A stretch of 64,000 bases of DNA from assembly GCA_015075725.1 (NCBI GenBank), contig JABTTV010000001.1:434001-498000 (forward strand). The letters are read 5' to 3'. Source of the stretch: Anaerolineales bacterium. Its GTDB lineage: Bacteria; Chloroflexota; Anaerolineae; Anaerolineales; Villigracilaceae. Position numbers and translations under genes: made by a program. Under the pieces are notes generated by a model. It was not told the DNA's origin and searched no databases. It saw nothing but the letters and a program-made list of their open reading frames with translations. Shown here piece after piece: positions 17,300 to 23,964 of this stretch (position 1 is the stretch's first letter; each line of letters opens with the position of its first letter).

Positions 17300-18286
17300 T
17301 TATCGGCTGCAACCTACTGAAACCTTTTCAATAGGCAGACCGAAGGCTTCATAGACGGGTACACCGTCCCATTCAGGTGGGATCGGCAAGCCCAAGGCAA
17401 AGGCGGCCGTGGAAGCTGTATCCACAGTTGTTATGGGTGAATTCAACGGCGCAGGTTGAACGCCCGCGCCGGATGCGATCCAGGGAATGGTCATATCCTC
17501 GGGCAGGCTTGAGCCATGCGTAGTGTCGTGCCCGCCGTGGTCGGCAGTAACGATGAATAATGTCTCATCATGCAAGCCGCGGTTGTTTAATTCGGTCACA
17601 AGCCGTTCGATCGCCTGGTCGGCGCGGAATAGCACGCTGAGTTGCTCGGGGGAAAGCCAGCCGTATTCGTGCCCCATCCAGTCGGTGGTGGGGAAGTGAA
17701 CGAACATCAGGCGAAAATCGGCGGGGAAGTTTTGGATGAGGTCCTCTGTGATGACCAGGTCACGGTCATTGATGAATTTGAATATGTCGGTGCTTTGCGG
17801 CTCGGTGATCTGGCGCAATTTTTCCTTGCCAACATACATCGCCGTTTGCATCCCGGCTTGATGGGCAATATCGAACAGGTCGGTAACCTGGGCATATCCG
17901 TTATCGGGGATGTAATCGTTCCAATCCACTTTATGTTTGGCGGGGCATTGTCCGCTTAGCATGGAGGTATGCGACACGAGAGTGACGCTTGGGTAAACCG
18001 TCTGTGCGGTGAGCGAATAGGCAGATTCATTCAATAACGACATCAGATAAGACATGGGGGCAAGAGGCATGGCATCGGGGCGGAAACCGTCGATGGAGAG
18101 GATCAAGACGCGGCGGGCGGGAGGCGCGGGGGTCGTTGTCAGAGTCGGTTCGAGAGTCGGTGTCGTTGTGGGAGTTTGAGTCGGCGAGGGAGTCGCAGTC
18201 GGCGTTTCCGTTGGGATCGGTATGATCTGTGACGAACAGGCAAGCGAGGCGAGACAAAGAGCAAGGATCAGGTGGGCGCGTGACAT
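17300..18286 (-). CDS. Lipoprotein phosphodiesterase/nucleotide pyrophosphatase of the alkaline phosphatase superfamily
   Basis: The 328-residue protein starts with a lipoprotein signal whose lipobox ends at Cys17. A Thr/Pro linker of about 30 residues (TPTATPSPTQTPTTT) follows. The catalytic domain shows metal-site motifs of the type-I phosphodiesterase/nucleotide pyrophosphatase family: ILSIDGFRPDAM, VTADHGGHDTTHG, and Thr in SVTLVSHTSMLSGQ as the likely nucleophile. It is probably anchored outside the membrane and cleaves phosphodiester or pyrophosphate bonds; the substrate is unknown. A TATAAT box lies six bases before the ATG without a ribosome binding site, and the VIT-family gene diverges from the same 41-base gap. 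Confidence 0.85.
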   Translation of the reverse strand: MSRAHLILALCLASLACSSQIIPIPTETPTATPSPTQTPTTTPTLEPTLTTTPAPPARRVLILSIDGFRPDAMPLAPMSYLMSLLNESAYSLTAQTVYPSVTLVSHTSMLSGQCPAKHKVDWNDYIPDNGYAQVTDLFDIAHQAGMQTAMYVGKEKLRQITEPQSTDIFKFINDRDLVITEDLIQNFPADFRLMFVHFPTTDWMGHEYGWLSPEQLSVLFRADQAIERLVTELNNRGLHDETLFIVTADHGGHDTTHGSSLPEDMTIPWIASGAGVQPAPLNSPITTVDTASTAAFALGLPIPPEWDGVPVYEAFGLPIEKVSVGCSR

Positions 18287-18292
18287 TCGTCC

Positions 18293-18298
18293 ATTATA
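18293..18298 (-). promoter_or_regulatory. -10 box of a presumed leaderless promoter, phosphodiesterase gene
   Basis: Read on the minus strand this is TATAAT, exactly six bases before the ATG at 18286. No ribosome binding site is present, so the mRNA should begin at the start codon. Confidence 0.6.
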
Positions 18299-18315
18299 AA
18301 TAATTCGGGGCGTAG

Positions 18316-18321
18316 TATGAT
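18316..18321 (+). promoter_or_regulatory. -10 box of a presumed leaderless promoter, VIT-family gene
   Basis: TATGAT stands exactly six bases before the ATG at 18328, again without a ribosome binding site. It faces away from the opposing box at 18293-18298, 17 bases away, so polymerase could hardly occupy both at once. Confidence 0.55.
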
Positions 18322-18327
18322 GTGGTC

Positions 18328-19068
18328 ATGGAAACACAACTCAAAAAATCGCTTCACGAGGAACTTTTTCACCATAACTATACTGACCCGCACAAGCGCG
18401 GCTCGGGTCTTTCGGACTTCATCCTGGGCGCGCAAGACGGGCTGGTCAACGTCCTCGGCGTGGTTCTGGGAATCGCGGCGGCGACGAGCGACACGCGCGT
18501 AGTATTGGTGGCTGGGCTTGCCACTACCTTTGCCGAATCCATCTCAATGGGCGCGGTCGCGTTTACAACCACGCTCGCCGATGCGGATTTGTACCAGAGC
18601 GAACGCGAGCGTGAATACCGGCATATCATCGAAGCGCCCGTTTTGGAAACGAAGGAGATCCGCGATATCTATGAAAGCAAGGGGTTTAGAGGGGATTTGC
18701 TTGACCGCATTGTGAATACGATCACGGCGAACAAGGATGTGTGGGTGGCGGTGATGATGGCGGAGGAACACCAACTCTCGCCGGTGGATCGCTCCAAGGC
18801 GATGAAGGCCGCCTGGGTGGTTGGGCTTTCGGCGATCATCGGCTCGCTTGTGCCGATCGCTCCATTTTTGTTCCTCCCCATCTCAACGAGCATGTGGATG
18901 TCCGTATTGGTGACCGCGCTTGTTTTGTTCGGAATCGGTTTTTACAAAGCGCGGGTTACCGTGGGCAGACCCATGCGCAGCGGCACGGAAATGATGTTGA
19001 TCGGTACGATCAGCGCGCTGGCAGGATATTTGGTCGGGGTTCTATTGAAGGTCCCGCCCCTTCCGTGA
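18328..19068 (+). CDS. VIT/CCC1-family Fe/Mn transporter-like protein
   Basis: The 246-residue membrane protein resembles the vacuolar iron transporter family, which moves Fe(II) or Mn(II) out of the cytoplasm. The first helix carries GLSDFILGAQDGLVNVLGVVLGIAAAT and the second TFAESISMGAVAFTTTLA, both diagnostic. A charged segment (EREREYRHIIEAP, then KEIRDIYESKGFRGDLL) forms the cytoplasmic metal-binding region. Three more helices follow. ATG at 18328 is preferred over GTG at 18322 because the TATGAT box lies exactly six bases before it. Its end overlaps the convergent small membrane-protein gene by 27 bases. Confidence 0.85.
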   Translation: METQLKKSLHEELFHHNYTDPHKRGSGLSDFILGAQDGLVNVLGVVLGIAAATSDTRVVLVAGLATTFAESISMGAVAFTTTLADADLYQSEREREYRHIIEAPVLETKEIRDIYESKGFRGDLLDRIVNTITANKDVWVAVMMAEEHQLSPVDRSKAMKAAWVVGLSAIIGSLVPIAPFLFLPISTSMWMSVLVTALVLFGIGFYKARVTVGRPMRSGTEMMLIGTISALAGYLVGVLLKVPPLP

Positions 19069-19389
19069 GGGTCTGCTGAAGTAGAGGTTTGCCAGCATTC
19101 CCAGAAAAAATACGAAAAGCATCGCCACGATCACTTCAGCGAGCCAGCCGATGACGGGAATAAAGGTAAGGACTTCGAGCGCGGCATCTTTCAGCACGGT
19201 GGAAAGACCGTACAATGCGACGGCGGAGTACCCGATCTCTTTCAACTCCAACTTTGCTTCCTGGATCTTGGAAAGATGCACGATCATGTACACTTCCAGG
19301 GCGGTCAATAGCAAGGAGGTGCCGGGGATCGGCGCAGTCAGCGCGGAGATCGCGCCTGCGATGAGCGTGTATACGAGTACGAATTTCAT
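19042..19389 (-). CDS. Small membrane protein, possibly DUF697-like
   Basis: The 115-residue protein has two or three hydrophobic segments (about 3-35, 52-68 and 74-105) around a charged helix (LSKIQEAKLELKEIG). The APIPGTSLLLTALEVYMIVHL and VLTFIPVIGWLAEVIVAML pieces recall the DUF697/YcjF type of membrane domain. The assignment is weak. It starts directly after the stop of the EF-hand protein gene and is probably co-transcribed with it. Confidence 0.55.
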   Translation of the reverse strand: MKFVLVYTLIAGAISALTAPIPGTSLLLTALEVYMIVHLSKIQEAKLELKEIGYSAVALYGLSTVLKDAALEVLTFIPVIGWLAEVIVAMLFVFFLGMLANLYFSRPSRKGRDLQ

Positions 19390-19878
19390 CTACCGGTTCA
19401 TAAAATAGACGATGGCAAATGTGGTGACGGCGATCGCGAAACACAGTACGACCGAGACGATCGCATAAAAAAAGACTCCGGAACCTTTGTCTTCTTCGAT
19501 GACAGAGGAAGCTTGAGTAGAAAGGAAGGGTCTTGTTTCAACCTGTTGGGGGCGGTTTGACGGCGGGTCCTCCATTGCAGGCGGATTTGCAAGCATACCC
19601 ATTTTTGACAACATCCTGAAAGCTCCATCAACGCTCTGACGAAGATCGGGCGGGAGGTCCTCGAGGGTGTGATAGACCTTGCCGTTCACATTGACTTGCA
19701 TCCCTGAGGAGCGCGCAGCGAGCACGTTCTGGACCAGGTCACCTTCGAGCAGATCGGGAATGCCGTTGCCGTCCTTATCCACAAGAATCTGCGAGACCTG
19801 TTCATATGCCAGCCTTTCATAGGCGGGCATGTCTTCGCTGGAATCGTAGGTCTTGCCGTTGAAGACGATGGTGGGCAT
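19390..19878 (-). CDS. Tail-anchored protein with one EF-hand loop and a repeated NGK-Y motif
   Basis: The 162-residue protein contains a textbook 12-residue EF-hand loop at 34-45, with Asp at loop positions 1, 3 and 9, Asn-Gly at 5-6 and Glu at 12. It suggests Ca2+ binding. A short motif occurs twice: FNGKTYDSSEDMP near residue 6 and VNGKVYHTLEDLP near residue 64. The C-terminus is a membrane helix (about 135-158). With no signal peptide, the calcium-binding part should face the cytoplasm if the tail inserts normally. AAAGGAGAGCAATC precedes the ATG. No family recognised. Confidence 0.6.
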   Translation of the reverse strand: MPTIVFNGKTYDSSEDMPAYERLAYEQVSQILVDKDGNGIPDLLEGDLVQNVLAARSSGMQVNVNGKVYHTLEDLPPDLRQSVDGAFRMLSKMGMLANPPAMEDPPSNRPQQVETRPFLSTQASSVIEEDKGSGVFFYAIVSVVLCFAIAVTTFAIVYFMNR

Positions 19879-19902
19879 GATTGCTCTCCTTTGGCGCGCG
19901 TT

Positions 19903-20712
19903 TCAATCCCGCAGATACTGCTCGTACTTTTTGAAATCCACGCGGGCGGTCATGTCCAGGCAGATCGGCGTCACGGCGACCATTTTCTTTATACGCAGCA
20001 CTTCCACGTCCGTGCCTTCCTCTTCATGGGGAAGGTTGTTGTCATGTTCGTAGCCGATGGGACCAGGTTCATCCCACGATTTACGCTTGGTCGGTGTCGG
20101 CTTGTAATATCGGAGGAGGGAAAGCCTTGAGAGTCGCCACTCCGTTTCAGGTGTGGCATGACGCGGCACTTCCACTTTCAGTAAATCCACGCCATCGAAT
20201 GTTTTCCTTTCCAGGAGGATACGGGCAAAGTAGGAAGTGAAATATGCGGCGGCGCTGAAGTCCACATCTTCTGAATGACTGAGATGAAGGTGCGGATCGG
20301 TTTCGAGCGAAACCGCCAGGGCGCGATACCCAAGCCCGGCGGCTTCCATCGCGGCTCCGACCGTGCCGGAAATTGTGACTCCCAACCCGACATTTTCCCC
20401 GTAGTTGATCCCGGAGACGATCAAATCCGGTTCATGCGGGACGATCTCGAGGACTCCATGCAGGACGGCTTGCGCCGGGGTGCCTCCCACTGCGTATACG
20501 TCCCACGTCTGCCCGTTGACCTTGACCTGTTCCTTTTTGATGATTCCACTGGATGTGTTGGGCAGACTGCGTCCCATTCCGCTGGATTGTTCGCGCGGCG
20601 CGGCAACGGTGACGTAGCCGATCTTCGAGAGTTCGCCCGCGGCCGCCCATAAGCCGGGCGAGCGGATGCCGTCGTCGTTGGTGAGGAGGATGTGCGGTTT
20701 TCGTTTTGTCAT
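19903..20712 (-). CDS. surE: 5'/3'-nucleotidase SurE
   Basis: The 269-residue protein is a SurE-type nucleoside monophosphate phosphatase. The N-terminal ILLTNDDGIRSPGL holds the two metal-binding Asp residues. Downstream, AAPREQSSGMGRS and SGINYGENVGLGVTISGTVGAAMEA complete the active-site signatures. Length is normal. A TATAAT box lies eight bases before the ATG with no ribosome binding site, so the mRNA may have a very short or absent leader. Confidence 0.93.
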   Translation of the reverse strand: MTKRKPHILLTNDDGIRSPGLWAAAGELSKIGYVTVAAPREQSSGMGRSLPNTSSGIIKKEQVKVNGQTWDVYAVGGTPAQAVLHGVLEIVPHEPDLIVSGINYGENVGLGVTISGTVGAAMEAAGLGYRALAVSLETDPHLHLSHSEDVDFSAAAYFTSYFARILLERKTFDGVDLLKVEVPRHATPETEWRLSRLSLLRYYKPTPTKRKSWDEPGPIGYEHDNNLPHEEEGTDVEVLRIKKMVAVTPICLDMTARVDFKKYEQYLRD

Positions 20713-20768
20713 GATGGGGGATTATAAACAAAAAGCGCAGAAGTCTGCTTTGAATCGGAATTCTTGAT

Positions 20769-20829
20769 GCGAAGACGCAAAGACGCAAATGTTTAAATTC
20801 CTTCCTTCGCGACCTTGCGCCTTTGCGTT
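20769..20829. repeat. Imperfect inverted repeat between surE and the tRNA cluster
   Basis: GCGAAGACGCAAAGACGCAAA is answered about 20 bases later by TTCGCGACCTTGCGCCTTTGCG on the opposite sense. It forms a long imperfect hairpin. Similar short intergenic hairpins occur at 43995-44033 and elsewhere in the window; I see no coding frame here. Confidence 0.45.
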
Positions 20830-20900
20830 ACCCTTTGGCACTTAATCAACAACTCATCCTCCCGCAAGAAAAGAACCGCCTCACGACAAGACGGTTTTGC

Positions 20901-20975
20901 TGGAGCGCTCTCGGACGGACTCGACATCGTCCCCTTGTGGGATATTATCCCTCGATGGGGACTGCCGACCTACAA
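20901..20975 (-). pseudogene. Remnant of a second tRNA-Arg 3' end, split by a hairpin insertion
   Basis: On the minus strand, the T-arm and 3' acceptor half of the tRNA-Arg gene at 21005-21081 recur here. One 20-base block matches at 19 positions. The copy is interrupted in the T-loop by about 36 bases that fold as nested stems (CCCC with GGGG around GGGAT with ATCCC). The 5' half of the tRNA is missing. The terminator hairpin that follows the intact gene is also repeated after the remnant, in degraded form. Confidence 0.5.
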
Positions 20976-21001
20976 CAAAAAACCGTCTGTTTGGACGGTT
21001 T
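20976..21001 (-). terminator. Intrinsic terminator of tRNA-Arg
   Basis: On the minus strand a 7-base-pair stem (AACCGTC with GACGGTT, 6-base loop) is followed by a run of T. It lies just after the tRNA-Arg 3' end. Confidence 0.7.
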
Positions 21002-21004
21002 CAC

Positions 21005-21081
21005 TGGCGCCCTCGGACGGACTCGAACCGCCGACCTATTGCTCCGCAAGCAAGCGCTCTAATCCACTGAGCTACGAGGGC
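21005..21081 (-). tRNA. tRNA-Arg, anticodon GCG, CCA encoded
   Basis: The 77-base gene folds as a standard cloverleaf with acceptor GCCCTCG/CGAGGGC, discriminator G and an encoded CCA. The anticodon loop TTGCGGA gives GCG, which reads arginine codon CGC. A20 in the D-loop, an arginine identity base, is present. The anticodon stem has a C-U mismatch at its outer pair. A minus-strand promoter and a downstream terminator are both visible. Most bacteria use the ACG (inosine) form instead. Confidence 0.88.
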
Positions 21082-21098
21082 TTTTATTAAGCGCGCTG

Positions 21099-21127
21099 AT
21101 TGTACTTTAATGCCCTTTACCGGTCAA
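21099..21127 (-). promoter_or_regulatory. Sigma70-type promoter for tRNA-Arg
   Basis: On the minus strand TTGACC and TACAAT are separated by exactly 17 bases, ending 18 bases before the tRNA-Arg 5' end. Its -35 box lies next to the -35 box of the divergent tRNA-Gly promoter. Confidence 0.8.
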
Positions 21128-21132
21128 GGCGC

Positions 21133-21161
21133 TTGACGCTCCGCCCTCCTGCATGTAAAAT
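21133..21161 (+). promoter_or_regulatory. Sigma70-type promoter for tRNA-Gly
   Basis: TTGACG and TAAAAT are separated by exactly 17 bases. The start of transcription would fall about 6 bases before the tRNA-Gly gene. The tRNA-Ile gene downstream has no promoter of its own that I can see and is probably on the same transcript. Confidence 0.8.
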
Positions 21162-21173
21162 CGTCGTCGCTTT

Positions 21174-21245
21174 GCGGGAGTCGCCAAGTGGTAAGGCATC
21201 AGCCTTCCAAGCTGATATTCGTGGGTTCGAATCCCATCTCCCGCT
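21174..21245 (+). tRNA. tRNA-Gly, anticodon TCC
   Basis: The 72-base gene folds as a cloverleaf with acceptor GCGGGAG/CTCCCGC and discriminator T. The anticodon loop CTTCCAA gives TCC, reading glycine codons GGA and GGG. The CCA end is not encoded, unlike tRNA-Arg next to it. Confidence 0.92.
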
Positions 21246-21254
21246 CTCGGTATA

Positions 21255-21308
21255 AGGTGTCAAGTGTCAGGTTCCAAGTGTCACGTGACACTCCCGCACT
21301 TGACACCT
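21255..21308. repeat. Nested palindrome between tRNA-Gly and tRNA-Ile
   Basis: Outer arms AGGTGTCAAGTG (21255-21266) and CACTTGACACCT (21297-21308) are perfectly complementary. Inside them lies a perfect 16-base palindrome (21277-21292). The CAAGTGTCA unit recurs several times. It could be a REP-like element, a processing hairpin for the tRNA transcript, or both. Confidence 0.55.
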
Positions 21309-21322
21309 GAAACTTTAACCAC

Positions 21323-21395
21323 GGGCTCGTGGCGCAGCGGTTAGCGCAGGCGACTCATAATCGCTTGGTCGTAGGTTCGAATCCTACCGGGCCCA
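21323..21395 (+). tRNA. tRNA-Ile, anticodon CAT (presumed lysidine-modified), att target
   Basis: The 73-base gene has acceptor GGGCTCG/CGGGCCC, discriminator A, and anticodon loop CTCATAA. CAT could mean methionine, but the anticodon arm and variable region (AGGCGACTCATAATCGCTTG and GTCG) match what I know of the minor isoleucine tRNA that reads ATA after TilS changes C34 to lysidine. The 3' 41 bases are repeated at 22146-22186. Confidence 0.82.
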
Positions 21396-21468
21396 CTTCG
21401 TATTAGCGTTCAAGGAGATTATGGAAGTTGGGCTGCGAAAAGCCTTATGTTGAATGATGAGGTGAACC

Positions 21469-21699
21469 ATGACTGATATGGAAAAAACTATCATGTTGGA
21501 ACTTTCGACAATGCCCGAGGGTCAACTTGCCGACGTTTTGAAATACGTCCGCTTTCTGAAATTCAGCCAATTGGACAGTGGGGAAATCGAAAAGCGCTTC
21601 GACGCTTCGTGGGAGCGAGTCCGCGCACGCGCAAAGGAATTGAATATTACTCAAGCGGATATCGAAGCAGAAATTCGCGCAGTGCGTGAGGGGAAGTAA
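21469..21699 (+). CDS. Putative antitoxin of the PIN toxin pair
   Basis: The 76-residue protein is charged and mostly helical (MLELSTMPEGQLADVLKYVRFLKFSQ, then a basic/acidic helix ending AEIRAVREGK). Its start resembles DUF2281-type or VapB-like antitoxins, which have DNA-binding or toxin-wrapping roles. GAGGTG precedes the ATG. Its TAA overlaps the toxin ATG (TAATG), so the two are translationally coupled. Antitoxin function is inferred from this pairing. Confidence 0.68.
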   Translation: MTDMEKTIMLELSTMPEGQLADVLKYVRFLKFSQLDSGEIEKRFDASWERVRARAKELNITQADIEAEIRAVREGK

Positions 21700-22103
21700 T
21701 GCGGGTTGTCGTTGACACGAATATCATTGTATCGGGGTATCTCGGGGGTTCACTGGAAGCGGTCATCGTTGCATGGAAGTCAGGCAAGTTTACCCTTATC
21801 GTCACCGATGCCATTGCTGCGGAGTATCTGGCGGTTCTAAATCGTCCCAAGTTTAAGATCGAACGCGCTGAAATAGAGGATTTCTCTGCGCTCCTTCTCG
21901 ACAAGTCCGAATTCGTCATTCCTTTGGCAAAAATCAACGCTGTTCCCGCTGACCCATCCGACAATAAATTTCTTGAAGCCGCAGTTGCCGGAAAAGCAAA
22001 TCTAATCGTCAGCGGTGATGGGCACCTGTTGGAACTTGAAACATACCATGAAATTCCAATCATTCCAGCGCATGAGTTTATCGCGAGACTGCAGAACGAG
22101 TAA
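21699..22103 (+). CDS. PIN-domain ribonuclease toxin
   Basis: The 134-residue protein opens VVVDTNIIVSGYLGG, the first acidic motif of the PIN fold (Asp6, with conserved Thr-Asn). Glu in TDAIAAEYLAVL and Asp in ADPSDNKFLEAAVAG and VSGDGHLLEL supply the rest of the metal site. It matches the 'putative toxin-antitoxin system toxin, PIN family' type. The likely activity is cleavage of RNA when the antitoxin is lost. It sits inside the tRNA-bounded islet. Confidence 0.87.
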   Translation: MRVVVDTNIIVSGYLGGSLEAVIVAWKSGKFTLIVTDAIAAEYLAVLNRPKFKIERAEIEDFSALLLDKSEFVIPLAKINAVPADPSDNKFLEAAVAGKANLIVSGDGHLLELETYHEIPIIPAHEFIARLQNE

Positions 22104-22145
22104 ATTTGGGCAGATTATATTCGGCTTGCCGTAAACGCATACAAT

Positions 22146-22186
22146 TCATAATCGCTTGGTCGTAGGTTCGAATCCTACCGGGCCCA
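22146..22186 (+). repeat. Distal attachment-site repeat (copy of the tRNA-Ile 3' end)
   Basis: These 41 bases are identical to 21355-21395. The sequence just outside differs on both sides, so the match ends sharply at the anticodon loop and at the discriminator base. No 5' half is present, so it is not a second functional tRNA. Confidence 0.85.
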
Positions 22187-22246
22187 TCTTTCGATTTACG
22201 ATTTTTGATTTTCGAAAACCGATTGGTTCATAGCCATCCGGTTTTT

Positions 22247-23017
22247 TTACTTCAACTGCCCCATCACCGCCTCATAAATCCCCGGCGCGGATGCGAGGAT
22301 GGACAACGGCGCGGAGAGGAAATCTTCCCTTCCATCAATGGCAGTGACTTTAGCCCCCGCTTCCATTGCGATCAATCCCCCGGCGGCGACGTCCCAGGGT
22401 TTGAGTTTGAATTCCCAGAAGCCGTCGAAGCGCCCGGCGGCGACGTAGCAGGCATCGAGGGCGGCGGAGCCGAGACGACGCACGCCTTGTGTCTTTTTGG
22501 CAAGTCGCTCAAAGTATTTGAAATTATCAAGTTCAGTGTCCCATGTATCGTAGGGGAAGCCGGTCACAAGCAGGGACTTTTCCAGTTCGGTTACGCCCGA
22601 TACTTGAATCCTTTTGCCATTGAGAAATGCGCCTTTGCCGCGTTCGGCAGCGAAGAGTTCGTCGCGCATGGGGTCATAGACGACGCCGAGAGTCATTTGT
22701 CCGTTCGTTGAATATCCGATCGAGACGCAAAATATGGGAATGTGATGCGCGTAATTGACCGTTCCGTCGAGCGGGTCGATGTACCAGATGTCTTCGTTGG
22801 TCCCCTGGATATTTCCGCTCTCTTCGGCAAGGATGTGCCCGCCGGGGAATTTCGCTTTGATCTCGCGGAGCAAAAAGGCTTCAGAGGCATGATCGGCTTC
22901 GGTTACAAGATCAATTGTCCCTTTGTAATGAACCGTGTGCTCCTTGTTGTATCCGTCACGCAGGATGGCTCCGGCTTCAAGCGCAAGTTTTTCCAGATCA
23001 GAGAGAGTCGGTTTCAT
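22247..23017 (-). CDS. suhB: Inositol-1-monophosphatase family phosphatase
   Basis: The 256-residue protein has the Mg2+-site signatures of the inositol monophosphatase family: Glu-Glu at 65-66 in AEESGN, IDPLDGTVNY at 80-89, and the C-terminal WDVAAGGLI. It removes phosphate from myo-inositol phosphate or a related sugar phosphate. Its start overlaps the arginase stop by 4 bases, so it is translated from the same transcript. Other members of the family act on fructose bisphosphate or PAP, so the substrate is not settled. PAP would fit the PAPS enzymes at 51-58 kb. Confidence 0.85.
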   Translation of the reverse strand: MKPTLSDLEKLALEAGAILRDGYNKEHTVHYKGTIDLVTEADHASEAFLLREIKAKFPGGHILAEESGNIQGTNEDIWYIDPLDGTVNYAHHIPIFCVSIGYSTNGQMTLGVVYDPMRDELFAAERGKGAFLNGKRIQVSGVTELEKSLLVTGFPYDTWDTELDNFKYFERLAKKTQGVRRLGSAALDACYVAAGRFDGFWEFKLKPWDVAAGGLIAMEAGAKVTAIDGREDFLSAPLSILASAPGIYEAVMGQLK

Positions 23018-23919
23018 GAAAGCCCGTTCCAGATGCGGCGCCCCAGCGCGGAGAGTGCAAAATCGACGGCGAGCGAGGCGGTTCGGTTTTGCACATCGAG
23101 GATGGGATTGACTTCGACCAGATCCATGCCGATGAGTTTGCCGGTCTCGGCGATCATCTCGCAGGCGAGATGCGCCTCGCGCTGTGAAAGCCCGGCGGGG
23201 ACGGGCGTTCCAACACCGGGAGCATGTTCGGGATCGAGCGAGTCGAGATCGAGCGAAAGAAAGATTCCATCCACATCGCGGCTGACCCGCTCGATGGCTT
23301 TTTCGAGCGCAGTGACCATGCCGTAGCGGTCGATCTGTTCCATGCTCATCACCATCGCGCCCGCGTTTTGCAAATTGACCTTTTCGCCTTCATCTAGATC
23401 GCGCGCGCCAATGACTGCGATCTTTTTTGGGTCGATGACGGGCACGGGTTCATCCCATAATTGAATCAAACTCCCGTCACCCAAGCCTGCAAGGATGGCA
23501 AGCGACATGCCGTGGATATTTCCCGACGGAGTCGTTTCAGCCGTGTTGAAATCGCCATGCGCATCGAGCCAGATGACCCCGATCTTTCGTCCGCGAGCCG
23601 CTCCGCGCACCGAACCGATGGAAAGGGAATGGTCGCCTCCCAACACCAGCGGAAAGTTGCCCGCTCCCACCGAAGTGGATACCGCGCCTGAGACTCGTCT
23701 TGCCATCGGAATGATGCAATCGATGTATTTCAGTTTCGGGTTGTTGATGCTGCACATTTCCGCGATGGGCACTTCCACGTTGCCTTCATCCTGCACTGTA
23801 TAACCGAGGTCTTCGAGTTTTTTCTGTAAATGGGCATAGCGGATCGCGCTCGGTCCCATGTCCACGCCGCGGCGGTCCGCGCCGAGATCGATGGGCACGC
23901 CAATGATGTCTATATGCAT
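23014..23919 (-). CDS. rocF: Arginase
   Basis: The 301-residue enzyme hydrolyses arginine to ornithine and urea with a two-Mn2+ centre. The ligand motifs are visible: GGDHS at 94-98 (His97), DAHGD at 119-123, and SLDLDSLDPEHAPGVGTP near residue 222. The N-terminal GADRRGVDMGPSAIR is typical of arginases rather than agmatinases. AGGAGA precedes the ATG, with a TACAAT box some 35 bases further up. It is followed by an overlapping suhB-like gene. Confidence 0.92.
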   Translation of the reverse strand: MHIDIIGVPIDLGADRRGVDMGPSAIRYAHLQKKLEDLGYTVQDEGNVEVPIAEMCSINNPKLKYIDCIIPMARRVSGAVSTSVGAGNFPLVLGGDHSLSIGSVRGAARGRKIGVIWLDAHGDFNTAETTPSGNIHGMSLAILAGLGDGSLIQLWDEPVPVIDPKKIAVIGARDLDEGEKVNLQNAGAMVMSMEQIDRYGMVTALEKAIERVSRDVDGIFLSLDLDSLDPEHAPGVGTPVPAGLSQREAHLACEMIAETGKLIGMDLVEVNPILDVQNRTASLAVDFALSALGRRIWNGLS

Positions 23920-23964
23920 TTAAAGTCTCCTGATTGGATATTTGATGTCGGATTGTATCGCGTC

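Larger units (their letters stand above)
21355..22186 (+). mobile_element. Minimal tRNA-targeted islet carrying an antitoxin/PIN-toxin pair
   Basis: A perfect 41-base direct repeat (21355-21395 and 22146-22186) bounds this segment. The first copy is the 3' part of the tRNA-Ile gene from the anticodon loop to the discriminator base. This is the usual scar of site-specific integration into a tRNA 3' end. The 791-base unit holds only the two toxin-antitoxin genes and no integrase, so it would depend on an enzyme from elsewhere or be the remains of a larger island. Confidence 0.72.

Noticed and set aside
21323..21395. Elongator tRNA-Met for the CAT anticodon gene
   Set aside because: The anticodon arm and variable region match the lysidine-type isoleucine tRNA that I know from E. 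coli better than elongator methionine tRNA. An isotype search with TilS determinants would settle it.
22146..22186. A second tRNA-Ile gene
   Set aside because: Only the 3' 41 bases are present; the D-arm and 5' acceptor are missing.
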